Positions 10,394 to 25,300 of a stretch of 64,000 nt of DNA are shown one piece after another (position 1 is the first letter of the stretch; the number at the start of each line of letters is the position of its first letter). The position numbers and the translations under genes were made by a program. This DNA comes from Undaria pinnatifida (Eukaryota > Sar > Phaeophyceae > Laminariales > Alariaceae). Where the stretch lies: NCBI GenBank assembly GCA_012845835.1, contig JABAKD010000019.1, forward strand, positions 6,123,494 to 6,187,493, read 5' to 3'. Below the pieces are notes generated by a model. That model searched no databases. It was given only the letters and a program-made list of their open reading frames with translations, and was not told where the DNA came from.

Positions 10394-13300
10394 GTGAGTA
10401 AACCTTTTGAAGACAAGGCAGTTCTGAGCTTTGGAATGCTACTACTTACCGTTACAGTAGTAGTGCTGTGGGGGCCCTCCCAACAGTGAGTAGGTGCCAA
10501 CCCAATATATCGGCACCATGAAAGGCACCGGCACTACTATCGAAAATTGGGTTACTACTATATTGATAGCGAGTGCCAGTCCGTGCCAAGCGATTTAAGT
10601 GGCATTATAATATAGAGAAGTGACACTCATTGCTGTTCAACCGGCATTATTGAAAGCCCCCCACTGTTTGTGCCAGATACGCGCTGGATGCAGCGATGCC
10701 GGACATTTCCTGAGTAAACATGGACGGAGTTCTGAGCTTTTTGGAGGTACCGGACGTGTTGGATGCAGCGACATATTTTGCGAGTAAAGAGAAAACGATA
10801 CGCACCACACGCTCTACTAGCCCAAAAAGGTCAGAAGGAAAAACAAACCGGAACGCTGTGATCACAGGACGAACAGGGAACGCCACTTTTTCTTCGTTCT
10901 TTTTCAAAAATAAACCACTTGGTTTTAGAGACCCCCCTCAACAAGGAGGGGGTCTCTTACAAGAGGGGGAGTTTCTTGCACCAAGTAGTAGTTTTTTGTG
11001 AACACAAATCGAACAGAAACATATTTGTCTCTTATGGTGAGCGCGGGCGGTGTGTGGGGATGCATATCACTGTTGATAATATGCGTGACAAACCCACAGT
11101 CTCGGCATGGGGATGGAGCCCGGGCGCGCCTTGGGGTTTAAGAGGAGAAAAGGTGAATGAATGGTGGTTGGACATCATAGATGGAATGAAGGGGGAGCAA
11201 CGGCAGTGCTCAGGTGAAGTAGATCGATGCCACCTAGGCAGAGTAGATCGATGCTATAACCAGGCGGACGGAGTAGATTGATGCTGATTGCCAGGAATGA
11301 GGTACAGAAAGTATTAACACCAGAGAGAGGTACGAGACTTTTTGTGCGTACCAGTATTATTATTCCAGTATTTTAGGAGTTGGGGTTCCTTTTTTTTGTT
11401 TCCCTCGTGTCGTGATTTTCTTTTCTCCTTTTATAACTAATTTTCAAGGACCATCAGCCGTGAGTTCGACGAATTTAAGGTCAATACTCATCTTTGCAAG
11501 CTGCGTTGTTGGTACTCGTAATATACTATATGGGTGCTTTTTTATTGGGAGGTGTCCTTCATTATGCACTTTTTCTTGGTTTTCTTCTTATTTTTATGTG
11601 GGATTTTTTTTTTTGTGAGTGGTCCATGTTGAAGCTCACGCAGAACATTTTCGACATGCATGTTGCGTGCTCTAAAATATGGAAGGGTCGTAACACAGTT
11701 GTGAGCCAAACACGTCTGTATGATGAGAAACTCTTCATTGAGAAACCACCCATTATCATTACTACGTGTACCAGGTATTTGTTGAGGGTTTCTAGAGGGT
11801 ATTGGTCCGTTCGACAACTTGCAGAAGGTTGACCAATCAATTGCAGCTTACCCAAACTTTTAACACTCCCCCCTCGTTGGAACGGCGGCGTAGCAAGTCG
11901 GCCGGATAGACGGGCGGACGTGTCAACATCCACGTGGTTCCATCCCCTGCGTATACCGGAGAGATTGTTTTTAAACTTCGGACATGTTGTGGGGAAAATC
12001 GCACAAAAGGTCTTTATTAGTGGTTGGTGGATGGTGGGATTCTTCGAACCCACGTCATATCTTACGAACCTCGGTGATCAATCATGGCGTTTCAAAAATT
12101 ATTAGCTGTATACGCCTATCTATGCTAAGGTATTAGTGGGGTATTATATTGTTAATAGTCCGTTGGACCACTTGCAAAAGGTTAACCAATAGCTTACCCA
12201 AACTAAGCCTTATAACACTTTCCCCCCCTGAAACGGCGGGATAGCAGGTCGGCCGGATATACGGCGGACCTATGTCATTATCCAAGCCGTTTCATTTCCT
12301 GGGGATACCAGGGAGAGTATTCTTCAAGTTCGACATGGGGAAATCTGAAAAGTTTATGGTTGTGGATGGTGGGGATCAAACCCACGACCCATAAACCCAT
12401 GGTCTGTCGACGACGCCATTTGTTAAGGAATTCGTGGGGTATTAGTCCGTTTGACCACTTGCAACTGGTTAACCAATAGCTTACCCAAACTAAGCCTGAT
12501 AACACCTAGCCTATACGATTGTGTTTTTGTTTTGTCCTTTCTTTGATGTTTGTGAACAACGTTGTTTGTTTCTCAAAGTCGAATTTTGGGCGAAGCATAT
12601 GTATGTATGTGGGGCTACTCTCAAATGAGGATCGTCGAAAGATCAAGAGGTACCTGGTGCACACCTCTGCTACCCTCTACCGAACGTAGCAAGCGTCTGC
12701 AGCCATAAAAAAAACATGGCCGAACGGCAAGTAAACGTTGCAATAATAATGTATTACAAGAGCTCCGCACGGATGCCGGCATTATCCGGCGCCCATGCTA
12801 CGGGTAGGGCAGGGCAGCACTTCGACTTGTTCGATTCAACATTCGATAGATAATAAAAACCGTTACCACACAACACATAGTCTACGCGTGTAGAACATAA
12901 AGAAATGCCAAGAGATTGATATAGACTAACAGTGAACTACTTACTACTTTTGTCGTTTCCTCCGTTTCTCCGTTTCTTGCGTGAATCCGATTCCAAGCTT
13001 CATCATATAGACTATATTCGATCGATAAATCCGAGCCCACGCAGGCTGACCCTCTAGTCTGGCCACGAATAGACGTTTCAAGTCCGTTTCTTGACGTTTC
13101 GACTCAACCAAGCATCCAGGGCCAGCAGAGGGATGGCCAAATGTTTGCTGCATGTTCTCTACGTAGCAACTGACAGGCGCGCACTGAGCCAGCTTCTGCT
13201 ACTACATGCATGCATGCAACCATAATATAATACACGCGATCGGAGTATCACACACAGCTTGCAAAGATGAGTTTCGACAAAATCTTCGATCGCACAGCAG

Positions 13301-16300
13301 CTGGAGTGTATTTCTATTTTTGTACGTAATATCTACCTGGTAGATCCGAGGCTCACAGACCGACTGGTCTTTGTGGGTATAATATATAGTGATCGTGGAG
13401 AGACTTGCTGGCGGTATTCTAGGCGTGAAACACGGTGTCGCTGCCGTCTCGTCATTCAATTCCTCGAATGCTATTATATTAATGCTGCCACTTGTTGCTG
13501 TAGACCACTCTCGTCTGGTCGATGGAATATGAGTAGTACGCGATAGCACTGAACAATTAATAATGTGGTAGTTAAGAATTTCAGGCTCGATTGAGTTTTA
13601 GACGAAAGTATTAACATAAAATTCCTGGTATGTTATGGCCTTTTTGTCTGATTGCTGGTCGCTCATTGGGCGGAGATCGTACATAAAGTAACCGTCATCG
13701 GGGGACGATAGAGTCCATTCCCAGAATCATAATCTATTCACATACATGCAACTCGGACAACCCGGGAACGAACACTGATATATCACCAGGATTGATACCT
13801 CCCCGCACAGTGTGGAAATCTCCAATGCCACCGACCGGCCGATCTCTAATTGGCTGCCCAGGGTTCGTATATTATAGAGCCAGTTCCACCTGGAGACGAT
13901 AGGGTCCCATCCCGGCCCAGGGGTCACTCCATATATCTAAAAATTAGACAAACGGGGGACGAAAACCGAGTTCTCTCGGGTTGACACCGCCCCTCACGGT
14001 GTCAAAACCCCAGTTCCATTGGCTAGAATCGCTGATTGATTGGTTCGAGCTCCACCTCGGCCCCCCACCCTAGTAGGATGATAGAGGCTCACCAACCGAT
14101 GGGGGGCAGTTCCGTCGCACACGGGGGAGATAGGGCCCCATCCCCGGTTCAGAAATCCTCCGAATCTCTACAGCCCCAGCAACGCGGGGACTATAAACGA
14201 TGACCTCCCGGGTGGGTATACCTCCCCGCACGGCGTGCCAACCCCGACTCCATTGGCTTGTTTCTTTTGGCTGGTAGGCTTTGGCCCAATAAGCTCACAA
14301 TTATTTCGACCGAGTCGGGTTTTCTCGCATACTTCTCGCATACGGCAATAATTTCCAATGCGAGCGCAGTTCAATGAATTATTTGCATAATCGCTTCTTG
14401 AGCCTATCTGCCATATCAGGTTGGCGTGTCGAGCACGCACACTCGAAAAAATGAGAATAAGAAACACGTGAACAGCAACAATAGCACCAAACGCAATATA
14501 AATGGTCGAAATAGAGCCATTTATTTGTATGCGGGATTCAGGGCCCTCCGGTTGTAAGCACAATTGATTTTAAACAAAAATGGGGTGTTCAAAGAAAAAC
14601 GCCATAGTATTAGTCAATGTGTGGAACTAAGACTGACTGGCACCACTCGAGCACAATAATAGCCAGCCGTGGAAAGAAGCCTGAAATTAGACCAAAACAG
14701 TGCGTATTTGACTCACTGGCATAATGGTCAAACAATCTTGGAATACTTGCTGTGTCCAAAATAATCACCTCTTTGTCGCTTATGCGGCATCGAAACAAAT
14801 CGCTGAAAAAATCGATATCATTCTTCGCTCATTGGGTGAGAAACCTAAGCTCGCTAATATTTTCGCGGGTTTTCTTGCACACTACTCGCGTGGGGCAAAA
14901 CATTGTCATGCGACCGCAATTCGTACCAAACGCTCGACATCGCTCGGGATGAATCTATGCAGTTGGTGCCCAGAGCGTCACGATAAAGACATTCGGGACA
15001 TAGGAAGAGCGGTCAAATCGCCATGTCCCGTCATACTAACAGCCATACATATTGCCCACAACAGATAAGAGCAAGGACCGCCTGCTTGGGCTTGACACAG
15101 ACAGGGTGGTCTTGAACCCCCCTTTTCTTCCTTCTGTCTTTTCTATTATTTTTTTTTTTCCAACCGACTTGCGTCTGACATGCGTATGCGTAGTGATAGG
15201 TACCAACGAGATATTTGTGTAGAAGATCCCTGTTTTTTATGATACTGCTATATCGTCTATTGCCAGGAGATATTGTCAAGAAGATCCCTATTACTCTGTA
15301 TCATCGGATAATTCCTGGCGAACACGAGACGGCATTTATTTTCAAGATCCTTATATTTTATTATACTGTCATCAAATAATTGCCGGCGCAAACGATGTAT
15401 TGACAAGCGTCAGCAACAACAACAGCCAGTAGCCAGCGCCATTCTTGCAACCACACCACAAAGCGTTCGAAACACTACTATTAATACCTTGATAATCACA
15501 CCTACCTTTAGAAGACTTCCACGTTTCGTTTGTGGGGACAAATATACATGGAATGAATGTAGGATATTTATTATGCGGTCCTGAAAGATGGATGGTGGAT
15601 CGTGGACCAATACATACGGAACGACCCTTTCTTTGGAGCGGCGATGAAAAAGACTGACGAAACATTGTTTCTCGTATTGCGATTTTTCAAAGCCACTCCG
15701 TTCGTTGCGTTTGTTTTTTATTTTTTTTATGGTCTGGCCTGTTTTGTTGTGTTCTCGTACCCGATCTATACGCTATACGTCCTACCATGTTCATCACGTA
15801 AGTAGGAGACTGTTCATTTGCAAGACTGGTCCGAGGAACGCCCTTGAAATACGAGAGTTGAATGATTAAAAAACAAATAAAAAGAGAGAAAAAACCCATT
15901 ATTAGCCCGCAAACTCTCTCGCAAAAATCAGACCCCCCCTCCCCCCCAAATCTCGACCACGAACGAAGAGTATAGGACGCGTGCAACCATGTAGATGTAT
16001 GAATCACTCATTTTTGCTAATTTAACATACGTCTAAAAATGACGTGGGCTGCTTAACCAAAATGGTTGGGGTGTATTTTTCTTTTTTCAATATCATTCGT
16101 AGCACACGCCCCTACCTCGGCCATGCGGGATTGGTCGTTGGTTCTTGCACTCCATTTTTTTTGTCCAACTTTTGGCGTTTGTGTGAGGAAGAGAGCTCCT
16201 CGAAATGAGGAGTTTCATAAATTGCTTGGCGCACCTCCACCGTAGTGCGCCTCACCGGCACGGTCGTAAGAAAGTGCACAACATAGTAAGCCTAGCGCGT

Positions 16301-19300
16301 TGGATGTCGGAGATGCCGGTGTGCATCGAAGTATACGCACCTTTGTTGATGTTGACCTGTGCTGCGTTTCGGACACGGAATGTGTGTTGTGTTGGCCCCG
16401 ATATACATACTCAGAGTGAGCGATTGACCTCGTTCAGCAGTTAACATCCTCCGCCCCCTCCCATCTATTTTATGTTTTTCTTCTCGTCCACCCGTTCCTT
16501 CCTCATCCTCCAATTTCCCCTCAACCCCATTCTTTACTTCCTCCTCCAACCCCCCCCAATCCTCCTCCTCCTCGTCGTCGTAGGGCTCTCCTCCCCGCGT
16601 CTTCCCGTTCCCCGTTCTCTCGTTCTTTTTATCTCAACTGTCGAGCTATCCTGTTATCTAATCATCCCATTTTACCATCTCATTTCCATCGTTTCATTTT
16701 TCATTATCTCATAATACAGTGCTCACTGTCTCATTATCTCATTCTCCCAGTATCTCCTTCTTATTGCATTATCTCATTATGCCTTTTTTTTTCCCTTCCT
16801 CCCGTTCTCCCCTTATCGCGAATCCCGTTGCCCTCCTTTCGAATCGCGCATCGCACCCCATCATCAAGACGACTTCAACGAGTGCATCGCTTACCCTGAC
16901 GTCAACACTAGCGTTTCCCGCCTGTGCAACGTGACCACCGGAGTGACTGGCTCAAACGTGTACGACGGGACCACCTGCACGGACCTCACTTTCGAGGGCG
17001 CGGCTCTTCCATCGTGCGGGCAGTACTCGTCCGACAGCGCTGACTGCACAGACACATTTTGCGCAGAGGCAACCGAGTGCACTGATACAGGTGAGCGAAG
17101 AACACTGCCAAAAATGAACGTAGCAGACCCGAGCTACGGTAGGGCATTAAGACCATTGACGGAGCACGTCGAGCTTTTCACCGACCAGGCGGACATCTTA
17201 ATCATCACCAAGCCCGAAGCTCCGCGAGGTGTTCGGCGAGTCGCGTGAAGGGTGAGCTGCATCCTACTATGAATCGCTTGTGACGCGGACTTCCGCACCT
17301 TGTGCGTACCCTATCTTGGATATGTTACCGCAGGAGTGGGGGAGACGTACTTCCACCATTATTGCTACCACGGGGGGTAGGCTATTCACGCGAACGGCCT
17401 TGGACTGGTTCTACGATACCCCCTCCCCCCAAACCAGCGATTTTCTTCAACGAACGTTTCATGGCTCCTCGACACGAGGAAGGATGCTTTAAATAAATAG
17501 AAATAAATATACATATATATATATATATATAAAAATATTCTTTGGTTTCAGGGATTTGGTCAGGAGTTTTTTCTGTCTCGGCCTCAGTATGCGACTCTCG
17601 GAACTGGGATCCTCGGTCAAATAGCTTCGTTCGAGCGTCGTCTTCGGGGGGCGGCTCAAACGCCCCTCGCCCTGCCGTATCCGTTCTGCATCTGGCCGGG
17701 ATCGGGTACGTAGGCTGAGCGAGACAAGCGAGAAGTGCGAACATTTTTGTATTTTGGGTGGTATACGCCCGAGCTATTCTTGGATCTTGGTATACATATA
17801 TATATGCAGATCTTGAACGAGAAAAGCTATATATGGGAAAACATTTATACCAAGTTGGCATAATTTGTAAATAGGCTTCTTATTTCGTCCCCACCACACT
17901 TTTTCATGGTCACACCTCGAAGCATCTGGCCTATTGTGCACATCGTACGACTGACTGCTGTGTCGTTGCTTTTCCATATCCGATTTCAAGGTTAAGTACC
18001 CTCCTTTGTTCGAACGTTCGTTGTCTTCGAGGGGGGGCGTACCCAACATCATTACAGACATTGTCCGTGCTGGTTCTTCATCTTAGGGAGATACAACTTA
18101 TTATTATGTGGTCACAGACTGTGAGACAGAGTGAACCAAACAATCGCAATTCATCGAGGTATAAAGCAAGTGAAACGCTAGCAGCGTACCGGGTACGAAA
18201 CACAACAAAACAGGCCAGACCATGCAAAAGTAGAAAACAAACGGAGTCGCTTTGAAAAATCGCAGTACGAAAAACAATGTTTTGTCAGTCTTTTTCATCG
18301 CCGCTCCAAAGGGTCGTTCCGCATATATTGGTCCACGGTCCACGATCCATCTTTCAGGACCACATAATAAATATCCCACATTTATTCTATGTATATGTAT
18401 CCCCACAAACAAAACGTGGATGCACTTCTAAAGGTAGGCGTGATTATCAAGGTATTAATAGTAGTGTTTCGAACGCTTTGTGGTGTGGTTGCAAGAATTG
18501 CGCTGGCTACTAGCTGTTGTTGTTGCTGACGCTTGTCAATACATCGTTTGCGCCGGCAATTATTTGATGACAGTATAATAAAATATAGGGATCTTGAAAA
18601 TAAATGCCGTCTCGTGTTCGCCAGGAATTATCCGATGATACAGAGTAATAGGGATCTTCTTGACAATATCTCCTGGCAATAGACGATATAGCAGTATCAT
18701 AAAAAACAGGGATCTTCTACACAAATATCTCGTTGGTACCTATCACTACGCATACGCATGTCAGACGCAAGTCGGTTGGAAAAAAAAAAATAATAGAAAA
18801 GACAGAAGGAAGAAAAGGGGTATTATATTCCGGTTCAAAATCACCCTGTGTCAAGCCCAAGCAGGCGGTCCTTGCTCTCATCTGTTGTGGGCAATATGTA
18901 TGGCTGTTAGTACGACGGGACATGACGATTTGACCGCTCTTCTTATGTCCCGAATGTCTTTATCGTGACGTTCTGGGCACCAACTGCATAGATTCATGCC
19001 GAGCGATGTCGAGCGTTTGGTACGAATTGCGGTGGCATGGCGTTTTTTCTATGCAAGAAACCCCGCGAAAATATTAGCGAGCTTAGGTTTCTGACCCAAT
19101 AAGCGAATTAAATCGGAATTTTCGGCGATTTGTTTCGGTGCCGCATAAGCGACAAAGAGGTGATTATTCGGGCACAGCAAGTATTCCATGATTATTCGAC
19201 CATTGTGCCAGTGAGTCAAATACGCACCGTTTGGGCCAAGTTTCAGGCGTTTCCCCACGGTTGGCTATTATGCTCGAGTGGTGCCAGTCTTAGTTCCACA

Positions 19301-22300
19301 AATTGTCTTGTCGCTTTTCTTTGAGCACCCCATTTTGTTTGAAACTTGTTGTGCTTATAACGGGGGGGGCCTGAATCATGCATACTAATAATGGCTCTAA
19401 TCCGTCCATTTATATTGCGTTTGGTGCTGTTGTTGCTGTTCAAGTGTTTCTCATCCTCATTTTTTCGAGTGTGCGTGCTCGGCACGCCAATCTGATGTAA
19501 TAAAAAAAGAATACACTCCGGCTGCTGTGAGATCAAATATTTTGGCGAAACTCATCTTTTTAAGCTGTGTGTGATACTCCGATCGCGCGTATGATATTAT
19601 GGTACCATGCATGTAGTAGCAGAAGCTGCCTCAGTGCGCGCCTGTCAGTTGCTACGTAGAGAACATGCAGCAAACATTTGGCCATCCGTCTGCTGGCCCT
19701 GGATGCTTAGTTGAGTCGAAATGTCAAGAAACGCACTCGAAACTTCTCTTCTTGGCCAGACTAGAGGGTCAGTCTGCGTGGGCTCGGATTTATCGATCGG
19801 AATATAGTCTATATGTTGAAGCTCGGAATCGGATTCACGCACGAAACGGAGAAACGGAGGAAACGACAGAAGTAATAAGTAGTCCACTGTTAGTCTATAT
19901 CAATCTCTTGGCATTTCTTCATGTTCTACACGCGTAGACTATGTGTTGTGTGGTAACGGTTGTTATTTTCTATCGAATATTGAATCGAACAAGTCGAAGT
20001 GCTGCCCTGCCCTACCCGGAGCATGGGTGCCGGCGAATGTCGGCAACCATGCGGAGCCCTTGTATTCATATATAATGTTGCTTGCAAAGGACTATCGAAC
20101 GATGACATCGTGGTGGCAGGAGGCACAGTAGTTCAGGAGACACGACCCGGAGCTGGTTTCAAAACCGGCATTTTTGTTAAAGAAAAGTTGGGGGGGAGGG
20201 CTACCGTAGAACGACTCCTTGTATCTGACTCAGTGTGTGAAAAAAAGTAAAGCTCTATGGCGACGCATATCGTGAAACCAAAAATGCGCGAAACGGCTAA
20301 TAATTACGAAGTCTCCCTGCGAATACATAGGACGGGCATCGATGGTAAAAACAAAAAAGGTCAACGTCTTGCACATAGACGCGGTGTAGGAATCTTGCTT
20401 GAGAGGCCCCCAAGCCTCTGAACTAGGAGACCCCAGAGGTGCGCCGCCCCCCCCCTACCGCATGGTCTCGGACAGTGTGTTTGACCTAAGCTACGGCAGA
20501 AGAGGGAGGGTGATCCCGTTTCCACTATCGGCTGTTGCCAGTCACGCGAGGCATACCGTACGATACAGGTGCACCATTTTCGTTTTCCTGACGCTGCTCA
20601 CTTTTGAGAAGGTTCCTATAATAGTACCCCACCACCGAAAAATATTATAGATTTTGAGAACGTGCAACCCGGTGAGAGCAATGTCACGGCCTAGCACAGG
20701 CGCAAATCAAACGAAAAAAAGCAAAATCAAAGGCGATTCCACCCATCCATGTTGGGTTAAGGAGTCCCGAAATTGATACATCAAAATCTGCCTGGAAGTG
20801 CTTACCTCTGTCGTATTTAGCAGTAAAAGAAAAGGTAGGGAGGGTGCCCACCATTTATTTTCGCTCTCGGTTGTTGCCAGTCACGCGGGTGGATTTGTAC
20901 CTCTCTCAATAACTATTTTCAAACTATGTGCATATTATATGGTTTGGCGCAGCGTGACCAAAAAAAAACTGCAAGGTGTTGATATCGACAAAACCGAAAG
21001 GCACAAAACCTATTAGCACTGTGCACACAAATAGGGCAGTTGCCATTAGCACGAGCTATTAAGGTGACTAAACTATTAATAATACCGCAACTTTTCGGTT
21101 ATTGGTTTGCGAAGCCTCGGCGAAAGCCTAGGCGCACGGGACCGGGGCGTTGGATGATCTCGGAGGCGTGGGCACGAGTGTCTGGAAACAGAACCACATT
21201 CGGCGTTAGTCCGAGAAGGTCCGGCGATCGGTCGCCATGACAGGTTGAATAAAAAATCAGGCCCGAAGTATCTTTTCCCGAAGCGCCGGTGCACCATCGC
21301 ACCCGACCCACGCCTACTCGTCGACATGGTATCCGGTGGGCAGAAGGCAGACCTTCTGGGCACACCTTTCAGAACGAGGGTACCTCACCATACCACTTAC
21401 CAGGTGTTCGGTATCTAACTTACTGGCTGGCTGTGTGGCCGACCCTGAATTTGCTGCAATTTTTGTTACACGAGGGATGCGGGTTCACGGTTCGCGGTTC
21501 ACGCTCTCGGCCTCCGGCGGCTCGAGGGCTGATTAGATCAAGGCTATGGCAGGGGGTACCCCCAATTTTCTCCCAGCCGGGTGTTCACTTTATCATACCA
21601 TACATACTATACATACTATCATACCATCATACTATCGTGCTATCATACTACCATATCATGTCATACTATCATACTATCATACTACTATCATACCATACAT
21701 ACTATCATATTATCATACTATCATACTATCATACTATCATACTATCATACTATCATACTATCATACTATCATACTATCATACTATCATACTATCATACTA
21801 TCATACTATCATACTATCAACTATCATACTATCATACTATCATACTATACATACTATCATACTATCATACTATCATACTATCGTACTATCATACTATCGT
21901 ACTATCATACTATCACACTATCATACTATCATACTATCATACTATCGTACTATCATAATATCATACTATCATACTATCATACTATCATACCATACATACT
22001 ATCGTACTATCATACTATCATACTATCATACTACCGTACTATCATAATATCATACTATCATACTATCATACTATCATACTATCATACTATCATACTATCA
22101 TACTATCATACTATCATACTATCATTCTCGCGCGAGTGACTTTGTACCTCACGGACAGGAACACGTTCGGCGATTTTTTTGTTGCGGCGTAGCTAACCAT
22201 GGGTCCCTTTCCGTATTATTATTAATAGTAGTATCGAAAATGTTTCAAGGACTGATTCTACGATAGCCCCCCCCAAAAAAAACCGCGATTAATAATGCAA

Positions 22301-25300
22301 CGAACGTTTCGTGGCCGCTCAACACGATGAAGGATGCTATGAGAAGCATATATTATGTTCTTGTTCTCGTGAAGGAAGGACTATCGCCCCGATGACGTCG
22401 GGGAGGGTGGCAAGGGGCACCGCATTCCAGTTGATACGGCCGTGGGCTGGTTTCAAAACCGGCGATTTCGTCAAAGAAAATTTGGGGGGGGGGCTGCCGT
22501 AGAACGACTCTAAGCAGCAGTGCTGTTAGCCTGTGACCGCAAGGAACAGGGGGGTCACTCGCGTGAGTGACACCGAGGAGCAACTAAAAAAAAGAGTGCC
22601 CAAGAGGGGGTAATCCACCCTCCCCACCGTAGCATTGGTCGTTGTATTTGTACACCTGCCCAATGGGATCAAGTCACCTGCCCAATGGAATTAAGTCCAG
22701 GTGGGATCGAGTCCAGGGTGGGATCCGGTCCTGGTGGGATTGGGTCAGGGTGGAATCAGAGTGCCGGTCTTTTTTCATAAATATTGTGTGTGCGCGTGTT
22801 CGCCATTGAAACATACTAAATCTGGGAGCAGTTGATCCATGAACAGGAATTTCTCGGAAGATTAACGAATTAAAATGTAATGTTTAGATATTTAAATGCC
22901 ATGGTATGCAATGTGCGTATTTCCTTTCGTTTCTGTGGTCTACCTGGCATCGGTGTAGGTTTTGGCTTCGAAAACAAGGTGCTTTCAAAGAGCTACCGTT
23001 TTGGTTTCGCCTGCGTGCAGTACATCCTGTAGGCTTCGCGTCGTGCTTTAGGCTTTTCAAAAAATAAAATGTCTGTCTTTTTGCGCACCTTTTTTCCAAC
23101 ATGATGTTGCCGGAACATCGTCTTTGAAGTTGCTGAACATCACTATACGAAACGGGGGGTTCCATCCCCGTGTGCGGTGGGTAGTGACTAGAGATGACCG
23201 GCGGCCTGAAAGCCAACCCAGGAAGAGCTTCAGTGCCTTCTTGGTGCCCTTCGCGGATAAGACGAGCGATCCGGCGACGCAGGCTTGAACGAAGTGGGCC
23301 CGACGAAGGTTTAGAGGGTGCAGACGAAGTCGGTGGTGTCCATGTGCGGTCCGCGACGGCGAATGTTGGCGACCTCTTCGTCGGCGAAGGGGTGCACGTT
23401 TGAGTATGACAAGGACAAGTTTATCGTACATGCCGATGTTTGTCACGCAGGCGTCACCGTTCATACCCCCCCCCCCGCTCCGCGTGTTCTCCTTCTCCTA
23501 TTTTGCTCTCTTGTAAAACCATACAACAACCAGTTGCATCGGCTTGTCTCTCTTATATAGTGGCTTCAGCGCAGCAAGGACATGCTTATCGTACACGCCA
23601 CTGTCACGCACACACGCCTTACATGCTCATACCCCCCCCTCGCTCTGCATGCACGTGTTCTCCTTCTCCTCTCCCTCGTCTTCCTCTCTCGTAAGCGTCC
23701 CCACATACATTGAACTGCATCGGCTCTCTCCTCTACAGCGACGTCAACGTCAGCAAGGATCTACTTAAATCATACGTGCCACTGTCATGCACGCACGCCT
23801 CACACACTCAACCCCCCCCCTCCCGCCGCCCCGCGCTCCGCATGCATATTATCCTGCTCTTATTGTTTTTCTCTCTCTTAAAGCCACACAAACACAGTTT
23901 CACAGCCTTCACTCCTAACATCGCCCACGTAGCACGGATGAGATTATCGTACATGCCACTGCCACACGCACGCCTAACCCCCCCGCTCGTATCCCTCCCC
24001 CCCCGCATGTGCTCAGTCTTGAAATGGGTGCGTCAAGCGACAAAGGCAAGCCACAAATAAGTACCCCCCTCCCCCCCCTCTCCCGCATGCATGTTCTCCT
24101 CCTCCTCTCTCGTAAACCCACCGGCACAGTTTAATTGCCACTCTCCCATACCGTCGTCGACTTCCTCCCGGAAGAATATAACGACGCAACCGCACCGAAC
24201 CCAATCGTATTGTTTGGTGTATGTACCGGTAGGTCGGTACAGAAATAGCAAGGGCAACGCGGTTGTCGTACACATGCCATCGTCACACACACGTCACCCC
24301 TCATACACCCCCCTCCGCCCCCCTCGGTTCGCGTGTTCTCCTCCTCCTGCCTCCTCCTCCTCCTCCTCCTCCTCCTCCTCTTTCTTTCTCTTGTACACCC
24401 ACGCCCACACCCACAGTTGCGTCGACACTCTCCCCTACCGTCGTCAACTTCCTCGCGAACGAGTACAATGACGCGAACTGCACCGACCCCACGGGCAACA
24501 CCGTCATACTTGACGGCGATAACCTTGCTGGCCACGTGTCTGGAGGTTGCTCCGCGCCGGATGAAGGGGGGCGATACGTCATGGGCGAGTGCCGGACGGA
24601 CGGCAGCTACATATCGCAGGCGTTTTCGCCGTATGATGACACGTGCTCTGGCGATGTGTGGGTCGAGACTACGGGTCCCACGGAATTCTCGCCTCCTGTT
24701 TGCATGACGGTCGCTGTAGGCGGTCTGTATTACGGGTGAGAAGTTTAGACAAACACTTTTTCGCGGCATACCAACCGAGAAAAAATAAACGGGCTGGTAA
24801 TGGGTCGAAGGCACTCCCACGCGGTCGAACGATGGTCTCCAGACTACTCGTGGGTGGCTAGTTTTGAAGGCCCCCGCTCGTTGGTGTTCGCGCGCACATT
24901 TTGCGCTTGCCGGTGCTTCTGTAGTTACGGGTGTGTCTTCAACGGCGATGTATTTCCGCGTGTCTTCTTCGCTCTAAGGTGGGGTGAACAAATTCCATGA
25001 CCAGCCGTAGTCTTATGTTCATGAAAGTGCAGCCTCGATGAACGATATCATGGCCTAGGATGCATCACCGTTTGAAAAGACTACAACGTTTTTGTCATTT
25101 CTGACGATATCGGGTGAAGGACCTCTCCATCATCCACAAAAATGTTTTGAACATAAAGCAGAAAGCGAATCCCCGTATTGTAGCATAGCCCACACCCTAT
25201 TAGTAGCATCCCTATATTGCCGGGATGAAAGAATGTCGGGTTTTCCTCGAGACCAGCACGAAGAGCATTCTATACGATAGGGGGGGAGCGGGCGTCATCG

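Larger units (their letters stand above)
12735..15775 (+). repeat. Left arm of a large inverted repeat around gene A exon 2
   Basis: This 3-kb stretch is matched in inverse orientation by 18180-20083. Long sections correspond nearly base for base, for example 12880-13230 to 19570-19960, and 14420-15700 to 18240-19500. About 1.1 kb of the left arm (about 13330-14410) has no partner in the right arm. Open frames of up to 114 codons occur (14724-15068), but they are not kept in the same form in the other arm, so coding is doubtful. Divergence between arms is moderate, so the duplication is not recent. Confidence 0.85.

Noticed and set aside
14724-15068. 114-codon open frame as a gene in the inverted-repeat arm
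   Set aside because: The matching region in the other arm does not keep the same frame, and the peptide has no motif.
17512-17530. TATA box for a gene near 17.5 kb
   Set aside because: It is a simple (TA)n tract inside intron 2 of gene A with no coding sequence after it.
21289-22139. Open frames of 125-252 codons rich in Tyr/His/Ile/Leu/Ser
   Set aside because: Produced by the CATACTAT repeat, whose 8-base period gives open frames in several registers.
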